DNA from: Haploplasma modicum ATCC 29102
Lineage (GTDB): Bacteria > Bacillota_I > Bacilli_A > Acholeplasmatales > Acholeplasmataceae
Reading direction: 5' to 3'
NCBI RefSeq assembly: GCF_000687835.1
Contig: NZ_JHYB01000003.1
Coordinates: forward strand, 174,813 to 238,812
Length of the DNA: 64,000 nucleotides
Part shown: in pieces, positions 57,423 through 64,000 of the stretch
Layout: every line of letters starts with the position of its first letter
Position numbering within the stretch: the first letter of the stretch is position 1
Notes under the pieces: generated by a model
What the model saw: the letters and a program-made list of their open reading frames with translations, nothing else
Told to the model about the DNA's origin: nothing
Databases searched by the model: none
Made by a program: the position numbers and the translations under genes

Positions 57423-59030
57423 TCATTTTGATATTAAACCTATAAATTTATAATGTATATCTATTTTTTGATTTCGGTTATCTTCATCGTGTGTTACTTC
57501 ATGAACATATATTTTTTCAATAAACTCATTTAATATACCTGCATCTAATACTTCTATTTTTTTATATTTTCTTATAATGCTCATGAATCTATTTGTATCA
57601 TCTTTCTTTTCATTAAATGTTTCTATTTCACCTTCATGATGATCAATTTTTAATTTAAGTTCTTTTTGTTGCTCTTCATAAGACTTCATCATGACAATAA
57701 ATCTTCTTTCATCTAAACTACCTTTAATTTTATCTTCATATAAATTTTGTACAATGATATCTATTTCATTAAATCTCTCTTTATGTTTTTTAAGGTCTTT
57801 CTTATACACTTCAAGGTCATTTCGTTGTTTCTTTGAATATTGTTTCATGATGATATTTAAAAGTTCTTGTTCATTTAGATTTGCTTGTAATAAATGTTTG
57901 TTTATATCACTTAATACAGCTTGATATAAATTTTCATAAGTTATGTAATGCATCGTACAATACTTTTTACCAAACTTTCTATATGTAGAACATGCAAATG
58001 TGCCAAAACTGTTTCTTGATTGGGTCCTAGAAAAAGATAAAGTTTTTTGACATTTAGGACACCTTAGTAAACCAATAAATATTTGATTTACTTTAGTTTC
58101 CTTAACTGCTTTTCTTTTTACTGCAATCATCGGTTGAATGATATTAAAGGTTTCTTCATCAATTAATGCTTCATGTGTATTTTTAACAATGATCCAGTCT
58201 GCCTTATCTACATTGGTCAAAGTTCTATCTTTAAATGATTTAGATCTGTTTTTATTACTTACAAGATGACCTAAGTACTCCATATTAGTAAGTATGGAAT
58301 ATATCGTTCGATTACTCCAATCATAAGGATATTTTACAAAGTTATCGGTAACATACTTACCATGATCTTTGATGATTTGAGCTCTTGGTTTTAATATGTT
58401 TTCACCTTTTAAAACCATAGCTATTTTAAATGTTGTAAGACCTGATTTTGCCAGTTCAAAGATTTTCTTAACAATAGGTCCGGTTTCAGGATTAACTATT
58501 AATTTATGTTTATTGTTAGGATCTTTCATATAGCCATATGGCGCATATGCACCCGTAAACTTTCCTTCAAGTGCCTTGATTCGATATGCAGACTTTATTT
58601 TCTTACTAATATCTTTAGCATACCACTCATTCATTATATTTCTAAATGGTGTGAACTCTTGATGTTCTTTACTACTATCTACACTATCGTTAATTGCTAT
58701 AAACCTTACCTTATGATTTGGAAAGTAATTTTCTAAATAATACCCCGTCTTTAAGTAATCTCTGCCTAGTCTAGATAAATCTTTAGTGACAATTAAATGT
58801 ATTAACCCTTTTTCAATATCAGAAATTAATTCTTGAAAGCCTGGTCTTTCAAATGTTGTACCTGAATAGCCATCATCAATGTAGAGTTTTGTGTTTTGAA
58901 AATGATTTTGACTGGCGAATAATTCTAACATTTGTTTTTGCGTTTGAATGCTTGAACTATCTCCATTGTAATCATCATCTCTTGAGAGCCTACAATACAG
59001 TGCTGTGATTTTATGATTTATACCCTTCAT
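57423..59030 (-). CDS. Large serine recombinase (element 2)
   Basis: 535 residues. Resolvase catalytic domain with nucleophile Ser16 (LYCRLSRDDDYNGD), YIDDGYSGTTFERPGF and TKDLSRLGRDYLKTG. The recombinase domain follows (APYGYMKDPNNKH, IFELAKSGLTTFKIA). A zinc ribbon with CPKC ... ACSTYRKFGKKYC comes next, then a long coiled-coil segment (~390-480). All catalytic parts look intact. It is closely similar over its full length to the recombinase at 60745-62346. A tiny ORF overlaps its start by 20 bp. It probably integrates and excises the ~3.3-kb unit at the RHS tip junction. Confidence 0.92.
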   Translation of the reverse strand: MKGINHKITALYCRLSRDDDYNGDSSSIQTQKQMLELFASQNHFQNTKLYIDDGYSGTTFERPGFQELISDIEKGLIHLIVTKDLSRLGRDYLKTGYYLENYFPNHKVRFIAINDSVDSSKEHQEFTPFRNIMNEWYAKDISKKIKSAYRIKALEGKFTGAYAPYGYMKDPNNKHKLIVNPETGPIVKKIFELAKSGLTTFKIAMVLKGENILKPRAQIIKDHGKYVTDNFVKYPYDWSNRTIYSILTNMEYLGHLVSNKNRSKSFKDRTLTNVDKADWIIVKNTHEALIDEETFNIIQPMIAVKRKAVKETKVNQIFIGLLRCPKCQKTLSFSRTQSRNSFGTFACSTYRKFGKKYCTMHYITYENLYQAVLSDINKHLLQANLNEQELLNIIMKQYSKKQRNDLEVYKKDLKKHKERFNEIDIIVQNLYEDKIKGSLDERRFIVMMKSYEEQQKELKLKIDHHEGEIETFNEKKDDTNRFMSIIRKYKKIEVLDAGILNEFIEKIYVHEVTHDEDNRNQKIDIHYKFIGLISK

Positions 59031-59166
59031 GACCTCTTAGCCTACTTTCAATTTCGTTTTGAATCATACTTATAACTATTTTTTGAATAGTATGATTGCT
59101 TTCTACTTTATAATAGGCAGAAGTTGAAGTTTTGACTTTTATTTTCTTTGATTTTTCTTTTTTCAT
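59011..59166 (-). CDS. Tiny conserved ORF upstream of recombinase (copy A)
   Basis: 51 residues, Lys-rich N-terminus MKKEKSKKIKVKTSTSAYYK, then a predicted helix with HTIQKIVISMIQNEIESRL. It is preceded by AAGAGGTG and overlaps the recombinase start by 20 bp. The equivalent position in the other unit encodes a related 43-residue protein (59% or so of the first 40 positions look alike by eye), which argues that it is a real gene. It could be a recombinase accessory or directionality factor, or only a leader peptide for translational coupling. Confidence 0.6.
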   Translation of the reverse strand: MKKEKSKKIKVKTSTSAYYKVESNHTIQKIVISMIQNEIESRLRGHEGYKS

Positions 59167-59246
59167 GTCTTTAAACACCTCTTATGCCTTAAGTATATGA
59201 ATGACTAACGACATAAAATGGCATTTGATGATTTTAAATAGGAAAA

Positions 59247-59266
59247 AGAGTGCATTTATACACTCT
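59247..59266 (-). terminator. Terminator inside the unit element (copy A)
   Basis: Minus strand: AGAGTG / CACTCT with an 8-nt loop and TTTTT tail. It ends the tip-immunity transcript before the tiny ORF and recombinase. Confidence 0.7.
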
Positions 59267-59317
59267 TAGACTACATATTTGATGAGATACGGTTTAGTAG
59301 CACTTAACACCAACACA

Positions 59318-59378
59318 GTTTAGTACGCGATAACGTGGCTATTAGTATAGCCACGTTCCGCACACTGAAAAACTAAAC
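59318..59378 (-). ncRNA. Long conserved hairpin (copy A), possible structured RNA or DNA site
   Basis: Perfect 11-bp inner stem AACGTGGCTAT / ATAGCCACGTT with loop ACTA, a middle helix (GTGTGCG / CGCGTAC, with wobble pairs) and a closing helix GTTTAGT / ACTAAAC. The other copy keeps all helices with changed bases in the middle one. Confidence 0.5.
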
Positions 59379-59539
59379 TCTTTATGACTCTCAAAATCTC
59401 TTACTTTAAGTCTTTAATTTTATTTCATGTAATTATTATTTTTACAAAAATACGACATCTCAAGTTAATTTTCGAATTTAAAATATAGAGCACATTTCTT
59501 ATAAAATGAATCGTTACTACTATTTCTTTGTTTGTTCTA

Positions 59540-60001
59540 TTATTGATTTAGTATCTTGTATTTTTTATTTATCTGATCTAAAATATGTTTATTTGAACAG
59601 ACCATCATAATATGCTTAATCACACTTTTACTGTAACAAAACAAGATTGTCTTGTTATTCTGCCCTGTAATAACTAAATACTTAGCCCCACCAATCAATT
59701 TTTCAGTCATCGTTAGTTTTTCATTCCAAAACAATTCAGCAATACTCTTACTATAGTTTTTTATTCTTATCTTGTCACTATCTATTTCTACCCTAGATAT
59801 AAGTCTAGTAATTGGGACAAATATAATACACGTAAATATGCTTATCGTAAGTATTAAAAACGCAAGCATATATAAAGCACCCTCAAAATTGTTTGATGAG
59901 TAAAAATGAATCATTATTAAGCAAAGTGCAATACTGATTATTAACATACTTATAATCAATTGCAACAACAAATATTTATGAACAAAATATTCTTTTTTCA
60001 T
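59540..60001 (-). CDS. Two-TM protein with PH-like C-terminal domain, putative immunity protein 2
   Basis: 153 residues. Two membrane helices (about 12-32 and 41-63) and a C-terminal domain with VEIDSDKIRIKNYSKSIAEL, the strand pattern of bacterial PH-like (bPH) domains. Its start overlaps the tip-2 stop by one base (TAATG), so the two are translationally coupled. The gene in the same place in the other unit has the same layout. Tip 2 is hydrophobic, so a membrane-located immunity protein is plausible; this is an inference. Confidence 0.6.
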   Translation of the reverse strand: MKKEYFVHKYLLLQLIISMLIISIALCLIMIHFYSSNNFEGALYMLAFLILTISIFTCIIFVPITRLISRVEIDSDKIRIKNYSKSIAELFWNEKLTMTEKLIGGAKYLVITGQNNKTILFCYSKSVIKHIMMVCSNKHILDQINKKYKILNQ

Positions 60002-60633
60002 TAGCCAAATCTCCTAGTTAATCTATTAAAACGATAGTTGTGACTTCCATTTATAACTTGATCTATACCGTATGAGGCTACCTGAGATATAGTTTCCACT
60101 AAGATTGAATATCCAACAGATAGTGTTTGATATCCGAATTTGCTAAGTACGTTTGCCCCAGCCGAGAAAGGAACAAATGCCACATTCAGTATACCACCAA
60201 TAGTTCCACTAACAAATGCCTGCGTGAAATCTATTTGCTTATTATCCCAAGATTGAGTAATAATACTACCGCCAAAGTTTCCTAAAAATCCAAGTGTTCC
60301 AGCAACTGCAAAACTCCCCATAGCATAAAATGTTCCACCACCTGCAGAAATAGTTGCAGCATAGTATAGAGACGATGCCATACCAGCTCCTAAACCAGAT
60401 ACAAATCCTGCAACCGCTCCTCCAACCCAACCAGCAGTAAATGAACCTCCTGACTGTTCACTTAAATAACCTCCTACCATAGAACTAACACCCGCTGTTA
60501 CAAGTGCTCCACCAAGAATTCCCAGTGGGGTAAACATTAATGCTACGCCACCCACTACCATAGCACCACTTGCTACCCAATGCCACCATTCCGGACTATT
60601 TCCGGTGCTATCTGAGTACATCACTGGAGTCAT
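60001..60633 (-). CDS. Orphan RHS C-terminal tip 2 (displaced, probably silent)
   Basis: 210 residues from ATG 60633. It opens MTPVMYSDSTGNSPEWWHW, the end of the RHS core, with a stop (TAG) three codons upstream, so it is cut off from any RHS core. The body is Gly/Ala-rich and hydrophobic (GGVALMFTPLGILGGALVTA, GGAVAGFVSGLGAGMASSLY), a known type of RHS tip or pre-toxin region, ending with a basic tail. No nuclease or deaminase motif is seen, so a membrane-active toxin is possible. The only upstream purines (AGAGG) are too close to the ATG for good translation. Confidence 0.65.
   Translation of the reverse strand: MTPVMYSDSTGNSPEWWHWVASGAMVVGGVALMFTPLGILGGALVTAGVSSMVGGYLSEQSGGSFTAGWVGGAVAGFVSGLGAGMASSLYYAATISAGGGTFYAMGSFAVAGTLGFLGNFGGSIITQSWDNKQIDFTQAFVSGTIGGILNVAFVPFSAGANVLSKFGYQTLSVGYSILVETISQVASYGIDQVINGSHNYRFNRLTRRFG
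60606..60631. other. Putative recombination junction 2 (element 1 / tip 2)
   Basis: The core GTACAT at 60616-60621, again the Met-Tyr codons of PVMYSD. Right flank: element-1 recombinase arm, homologous to the right flank of junction 3. Left flank: tip-2 coding sequence. Confidence 0.55.
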
Positions 60634-60744
60634 GTGCCTCTAACCCAGCATAGTCATATTCAAGTACTTTTATACTCTCATTATACCAATTAAAACCCTA
60701 TTTTTATAGTAAAAACGACAAAATTTAGTGTTTTGTCGTTTTCT
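60627..60744 (-). repeat. Recombinase downstream arm, copy B (attachment-half candidate)
   Basis: Non-coding sequence from the recombinase stop to the ATGTAC core, alignable with 57312-57422 (shared CATATT, ATTATACC, AAAAACGACAAAAT and the last bases TGGAGT before the core). Confidence 0.55.
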
Positions 60745-62346
60745 TTAGAGTATACCTACAAACTTATAATAGATATCAATTCTTTGTTGTTTTACTCCAT
60801 TTTCTTCTTTTGTATCATAAATGAGTATCTTTTCAATCATTTCATTTAAGATGCTTGCGTCTAGTTCTTTTAAATGCTTGTATTTTCTAATGATACTTAA
60901 AAACTTCTCAGTATCATCTTTTTTATCTTTATAATCACTTAACTGTAATCTTAATGCTTCAATGTTTTCTTTGATATTTGTTTGTTCGGTTTCATAATCT
61001 TTTAAGAAAATTATGAAACGCTCTTCACTAATCTTTTCATGCATTCGATCTTCATATATCTTTTTAATCAGTGTATTGATGTCTTCAACTCTTTTCTCAA
61101 ACTTAAGTATTTCTTTTTGATACCTATTTAAATCCTTTTCATGTTTGACCTGATTGGATGCTAACATATGTTTTAAAACTGTTTCTTCGTTGATTTTAGC
61201 GTGTTTTAAATGTTTGTTGATATCGTCCAAGATCATATGATAAAGCTTTTCATAACTGATATAGTGGGTTGTACAATAACCTTTACCAAATCTTCTATAG
61301 GTGGAACATGCATAAGCACCAAAACTCTTTCTGTTGTTATATCTTGAAAAGGATAAGGTTTTACCACAATCAGGACATCTAAGAAGTCCTACAAACATTT
61401 GATAGGTTGTTGTTTCTTTGATGTTTGTTCTTTTGGCTGTAATCATTGGCTGAATGATATTAAATATTTCTTCATCTATAAGTGCTTCATGGGTATTTTT
61501 AACTATGATCCAATCTGCTTTCGGTACATTGATTAATGTTCTATCCTTAAATGATTTAGATTTATTTCTATTACAGACTAAGTGACCTAAATATTCCATG
61601 TTTCCCAATATGGCATGAATGGATCTTGAACTCCAATCAAAGGGGTGTTTAACAAACTTATCCATGACATACTTTCCATGGTCTTTAATGATTTGTGCTC
61701 TAGGTTTTAAGATTTTATCTTTGCTAAGTACCATGGATATCTTAAAAGTAGTTAGTCCACTTCTTGCCAGTTCAAAGATTCTTTGAACGACCGGTCCTGT
61801 TTCTGGATGAATGATGAGTTGATGTTTATTATTTGGATTTTTCATATAACCATAGGGTGCGAAAGGTCCTGTAAATTTACCTTCAAGTGCCTTAGTGTGA
61901 TAAGCTGACCTTATCTTTTTACTAATATCTTTAGCATACCATTCATTCATAATATTTCTAAACGGTGTAAACTCCTGATGTTCTTTACTGCTGTCAACAC
62001 TATCATTAACTGCGATAAAACGTACCCTTTGTTCTGGGAAGTAGTTCTCAAGATAATATCCTGTCTTTAGATAATCACGACCCAGTCTTGATAAGTCTTT
62101 AGTGATGATAGTACTTACTTTACCTTTTTCAATATCATTAATAAGTTCTTGAAACCCTGGTCTTTCAAATGAAGTACCTGAATAGCCATCATCAATGTAG
62201 AACTTGGTATGAGAAAATGAGTTTTGTTTAGCATATTGTTCTAGCATTTGTTTTTGGGTTTGAATACTTGCACTATCACCATTATAATCATCATCTCTAG
62301 ATAGTCTACAATAAAGTGCTGTTATTCTATGTTTACCAGTTGTCAA
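60745..62346 (-). CDS. Large serine recombinase (element 1)
   Basis: 533 residues with the same architecture as the paralogue at 57423-59030: Ser16 in LYCRLSRDDD, YIDDGYSGTSFERPGF, TKDLSRLGRDYLKTG, recombinase domain with APYGYMKNPNNKH, zinc ribbon CPDCGKTLSF ... ACSTYRRFGKGYC, then a coiled coil. Differences are spread evenly, so the two are diverged relatives, not a recent duplication. The start is ATG 62346, 9 bp after the tiny ORF. It would act at the junctions 63836 and 60616. Confidence 0.92.
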   Translation of the reverse strand: MTTGKHRITALYCRLSRDDDYNGDSASIQTQKQMLEQYAKQNSFSHTKFYIDDGYSGTSFERPGFQELINDIEKGKVSTIITKDLSRLGRDYLKTGYYLENYFPEQRVRFIAVNDSVDSSKEHQEFTPFRNIMNEWYAKDISKKIRSAYHTKALEGKFTGPFAPYGYMKNPNNKHQLIIHPETGPVVQRIFELARSGLTTFKISMVLSKDKILKPRAQIIKDHGKYVMDKFVKHPFDWSSRSIHAILGNMEYLGHLVCNRNKSKSFKDRTLINVPKADWIIVKNTHEALIDEEIFNIIQPMITAKRTNIKETTTYQMFVGLLRCPDCGKTLSFSRYNNRKSFGAYACSTYRRFGKGYCTTHYISYEKLYHMILDDINKHLKHAKINEETVLKHMLASNQVKHEKDLNRYQKEILKFEKRVEDINTLIKKIYEDRMHEKISEERFIIFLKDYETEQTNIKENIEALRLQLSDYKDKKDDTEKFLSIIRKYKHLKELDASILNEMIEKILIYDTKEENGVKQQRIDIYYKFVGIL

Positions 62347-62355
62347 TTGTAAAAC

Positions 62356-62487
62356 CTACTTTCTTCCACCTATTTCTTTTTCAATTAGTTTTAAAACTAT
62401 TTGCTCAATAGTTTTATACTCTTCATCTTTATAATAGACAGTTAAGGTCTGTTTTACTTTTATTTTGTCTGAATTTTCTTTTTTCAT
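62356..62487 (-). CDS. Tiny conserved ORF upstream of recombinase (copy B)
   Basis: 43 residues: MKKENSDKIKVKQTLTVYYK, then a helix EYKTIEQIVLKLIEKEI. It is homologous to the 51-residue ORF at 59011-59166 (shared KKIKVK/DKIKVK, YYK, TIxxIVxxxIxxEI). It ends 9 bp before the recombinase. Conservation of protein pattern with changed codons supports real translation. Confidence 0.6.
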   Translation of the reverse strand: MKKENSDKIKVKQTLTVYYKDEEYKTIEQIVLKLIEKEIGGRK

Positions 62488-62567
62488 ATGCTTTTTATAC
62501 CTCTTATGTCTTAAGTATATGAATGACTAACGACATAAAGTGGCATTCTATGAATTTAAATAGAAAA

Positions 62568-62589
62568 AAGAGTGCATTTTCACACTCTT
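62568..62589 (-). terminator. Terminator inside the unit element (copy B)
   Basis: Minus strand: AAGAGTG / CACTCTT, 8-nt loop, TTTT tail. It separates the RHS-immunity transcript from the recombinase. Confidence 0.7.
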
Positions 62590-62639
62590 ATCTTGAATAT
62601 TATATGAATTGTGGTTTAGTAGCACTTAAAACCAACACA

Positions 62640-62701
62640 GTTTAGTACGCGATAACGTGGCTATTAGTATAGCCACGTTCCGCGTAACAGTAAAACTAAA
62701 C
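62640..62701 (-). ncRNA. Long conserved hairpin (copy B), possible structured RNA or DNA site
   Basis: Same fold as 59318-59378: GTTTAGT / ACTAAAC closing helix, TACGCG / CGCGTA middle helix (Watson-Crick here, wobble in copy A), and an identical inner stem AACGTGGCTAT / ATAGCCACGTT. Confidence 0.5.
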
Positions 62702-62705
62702 TTTG

Positions 62706-63242
62706 TTATGTTTGTTCCGGGTCATCTTTTGAGTCTAACTCAAACATTTCTCTATAAACTTTTTCTTTTACACCTAAATCAATTTTCACTGCATTAATAC
62801 ATTTTTCAAGAAGTATTTTTGGGAACAATTTATCATAAATATTAATTGATATACACACTTCATTTTTAAGCATCTTTAATATTCTTCTTCTTTCTTTCAT
62901 GGTGGTGTCTTTAACGCTTATATTAAAATCATGTGTAGAAGCAATAACCATTGCTCCAATAAAGTATAAATAATTAACTTCTTCAAAATTTATTTTTTTT
63001 CTTTTTTTAAACCATTTTTGTACAATTTGCTGTTCATCATAATAAGTTAAATACCAGTGATCCAGTAGATAAAAATATACAAAATTAACGGTCACTATTA
63101 TGCATGAAAATCCAATTATTGGAACAATGGTATCTATAGACTGCTCTCTTGTAGCAAAGAAAATAATCATTATTGACGATATTACATTCATTAATACTGT
63201 AATAAACCCCATATGGTTAGCTATATTATTATACTTTTTCAT
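62706..63242 (-). CDS. Two-TM protein with PH-like C-terminal domain, putative immunity protein 1
   Basis: 178 residues. Membrane helices near 11-29 and 38-58, then WYLTYYDEQQIVQKWFKKRK, a strand pattern like bacterial PH domains, and an acidic tail. The layout equals the gene at 59540-60001 although sequence identity is low. It starts 14 bp after the stop of the RHS protein, in the immunity position of the currently active tip. Confidence 0.6.
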   Translation of the reverse strand: MKKYNNIANHMGFITVLMNVISSIMIIFFATREQSIDTIVPIIGFSCIIVTVNFVYFYLLDHWYLTYYDEQQIVQKWFKKRKKINFEEVNYLYFIGAMVIASTHDFNISVKDTTMKERRRILKMLKNEVCISINIYDKLFPKILLEKCINAVKIDLGVKEKVYREMFELDSKDDPEQT

Positions 63243-63256
63243 TTAAACTAATCCTC

Positions 63257-64000
63257 CTAGAAGTATGGTATTAATCTTATTGTTGCTATATTTGATTTTC
63301 TACCCATACCAGAAATTAAATCATATGCCCAGGCAATTTCAGCTCCCATCATTGGTCCCCAAATAGCATCGAACACTTTGTAACCTGTAGGATCTGCAAA
63401 ACTAAATAATCCTGATCCAAATGATATTAAAGCACCACCTAAAGAAATTTTATCTCCATGAATGCCAGCTTGTCCTAAATATGCCCCTAAGGATAGAGTT
63501 CCATCAATACCTGCCATAATTGCTCGTTGTCCATAAGTCCCAAGTTTAGCAATTGCTCCAACTTTTGCTCCAATGGCACCAGATATAGCTCCAGTTATCG
63601 AACCTAGCATGAATCCTGTAGAGGCCTTATTTGAATCGAAATGAAAACCATCTTCATCGAGTGAAACACCACTAATAATTCCAACGGCTCCACCGACAGA
63701 TGCACCCAAGAATGCACTTCCCAATATAGCAGCTGCGGCACCTCCTGTTAAAACCGTTGCTACCCCCAAACCAACAATTATTCCTATGCCTATTGTCCAT
63801 TTTAACCATTCAGGCATATTACCGCTGGGGTCGGAGTACATAACAGGATTATTCACACAATATGCATATAGATTACTTCCATTAGCGCTACTTGGATCAA
63901 GATAATTATAACTATCAATAGATAGCCATCTACCTAACTCTGGATCATAATATCTTGATTCACAGTAATAAAGCTTATTCTCTACATCATAGATATATCC
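63257..64000 (-). CDS. RHS repeat protein, C-terminal part with active tip 1 (partial at window edge)
   Basis: The frame is open to base 64000, so the true start lies outside the window. Residues encoded at the edge, YDVENKLYYCESRYYDPELG followed by RWLSID and NLYAYCVNNPVMYSDPSG, are the RHS-repeat-associated core, which closes the toxin-encapsulating shell and is autocleaved. The tip (about 190 residues) is Gly/Ala-rich and hydrophobic (GVATVLTGGAAAAILGSAFL, GSITGAISGAIGAKVGAIAK) and lacks a recognisable nuclease motif. A GTG inside the core (63856) is not the start. It is the only one of the three tips joined to an RHS core here, hence the expressed one. Confidence 0.85.
   Translation of the reverse strand, partial: GYIYDVENKLYYCESRYYDPELGRWLSIDSYNYLDPSSANGSNLYAYCVNNPVMYSDPSGNMPEWLKWTIGIGIIVGLGVATVLTGGAAAAILGSAFLGASVGGAVGIISGVSLDEDGFHFDSNKASTGFMLGSITGAISGAIGAKVGAIAKLGTYGQRAIMAGIDGTLSLGAYLGQAGIHGDKISLGGALISFGSGLFSFADPTGYKVFDAIWGPMMGAEIAWAYDLISGMGRKSNIATIRLIPYF
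63826..63851. other. Putative recombination junction 1 (RHS core / tip 1)
   Basis: The core GTACAT at 63836-63841 lies in the codons of PVMYSDPSG. The right flank is RHS core coding sequence, unlike the right flanks of junctions 2 and 3, which are recombinase arms. This is expected at the proximal end of an integrated element. Confidence 0.55.

Larger units (their letters stand above)
59178..59379 (-). repeat. Conserved intergenic element of the tip-swapping unit (copy A)
   Basis: About 200 bp nearly identical to 62500-62702. It contains, from right to left, a long hairpin (59318-59378), a terminator (59247-59266) and the AAGTATATGAATGACTAACG block that precedes the tiny ORF. This covers most of the 373-bp gap 59167-59539; the remaining 59380-59539 shows no gene or motif. 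Confidence 0.8.
62500..62702 (-). repeat. Conserved intergenic element of the tip-swapping unit (copy B)
   Basis: Second copy of the ~200-bp element at 59178-59379, with the same order of hairpin, terminator and upstream block. It is more conserved between units than the flanking immunity-like genes, which are unrelated in sequence. Confidence 0.8.

Noticed and set aside
59332..59357. Hairpin as an intrinsic terminator
   Set aside because: No T-run follows the stem on either strand; a real terminator lies 60 bp further on at 59247-59266.
57423..62346. The two serine recombinases as a simple gene duplication or a prophage remnant
   Set aside because: They differ throughout, each lies in its own unit with a distinct tip and partner, and no phage structural or replication genes are present.
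57301..63841. An inversion (phase-variation) system
   Set aside because: All three junction motifs and both recombinases are in the same orientation, so recombination between junctions would delete or integrate, not invert.
1..64000. CRISPR arrays, insertion sequences with terminal inverted repeats, rRNA genes
   Set aside because: None was found: no regularly spaced short repeats, no DDE transposase genes, no rRNA-like sequence.

Overview
The window is AT-rich, low-GC Gram-positive DNA that fits a wall-less Mollicutes-type lineage (Acholeplasma / Izemoplasma / Haloplasma-like). The evidence is the very low GC, the compact operons, lipoproteins with LVSC lipoboxes, a four-gene str operon, the rplK-rplA-rplJ-rplL-rsmC-rpoB-rpoC order and fermentative/anaerobic genes (nrdD/nrdG, an NQR-type complex). 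TGA acts as a stop: several ATGA overlaps end genes with it, and the only Trp tRNA seen has a CCA anticodon. The Mycoplasma code is therefore not in use. The exact genus cannot be fixed from sequence alone.

Layout. 1-8.8 kb: starch/maltodextrin use (end of a type I pullulanase, a GH13 lipoprotein amylase with an RDD and a DUF1189 membrane protein behind a cre-like site, an MsmK-type ABC ATPase, a PucR-type regulator, a phosphoglucomutase) and a CPA2 antiporter. 8.9-14.3 kb: three tRNAs (Trp, His, Gln), a patatin gene broken by one in-frame TGA, a NUDIX hydrolase, pgi and a ROK sugar kinase. 14.4-20.2 kb: an nqrBCDEF-like operon without nqrA, whose NqrC protein carries five tandem FMN-binding domains. 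20.3-32.7 kb: asnA, an MscS channel, nrdDG, a heterodimeric ABC exporter, a CinA-type protein, an HtrA-like lipoprotein with three trypsin folds, and tatD. 32.7-37.1 kb: tuf, fusA, rpsG, rpsL. 37.2-40.8 kb: a probable lipid cluster (serine palmitoyltransferase-like enzyme, SDR, FNT channel, DAG/sphingosine-type lipid kinase). 41-52.3 kb: rpoC, rpoB, rsmC and the L7/L12, L10, L1 and L11 genes with an L10 leader/attenuator. 52.4-56 kb: a second heterodimeric ABC exporter.

The most unusual region is 56.1-64 kb. An RHS protein enters from the right edge (minus strand), and its C-terminal toxin tip begins after the conserved PVMYSDPSG motif. Downstream lie two tandem units of about 3.2-3.3 kb. Each holds a tip, a small membrane (immunity-like) protein, a conserved ~200-bp element with a long hairpin, a tiny ORF and a large serine recombinase. 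Each unit ends exactly at another copy of the PVMYSD codons, followed by another, now orphan, tip. The sequence downstream of both recombinases is homologous up to the ATGTAC core and differs from the RHS-core side. This is the pattern expected if small recombinase-bearing elements repeatedly integrated site-specifically into the RHS gene at that codon pair, each replacing the toxin tip in frame and displacing the old tip with its partner. Excision would switch the RHS protein back to an older tip.

Other points worth attention: an N-terminal RpoC extension that looks like two alpha-CTD-type helix-hairpin-helix domains, rifampicin-site substitutions in RpoB, and a possible sphingolipid pathway.
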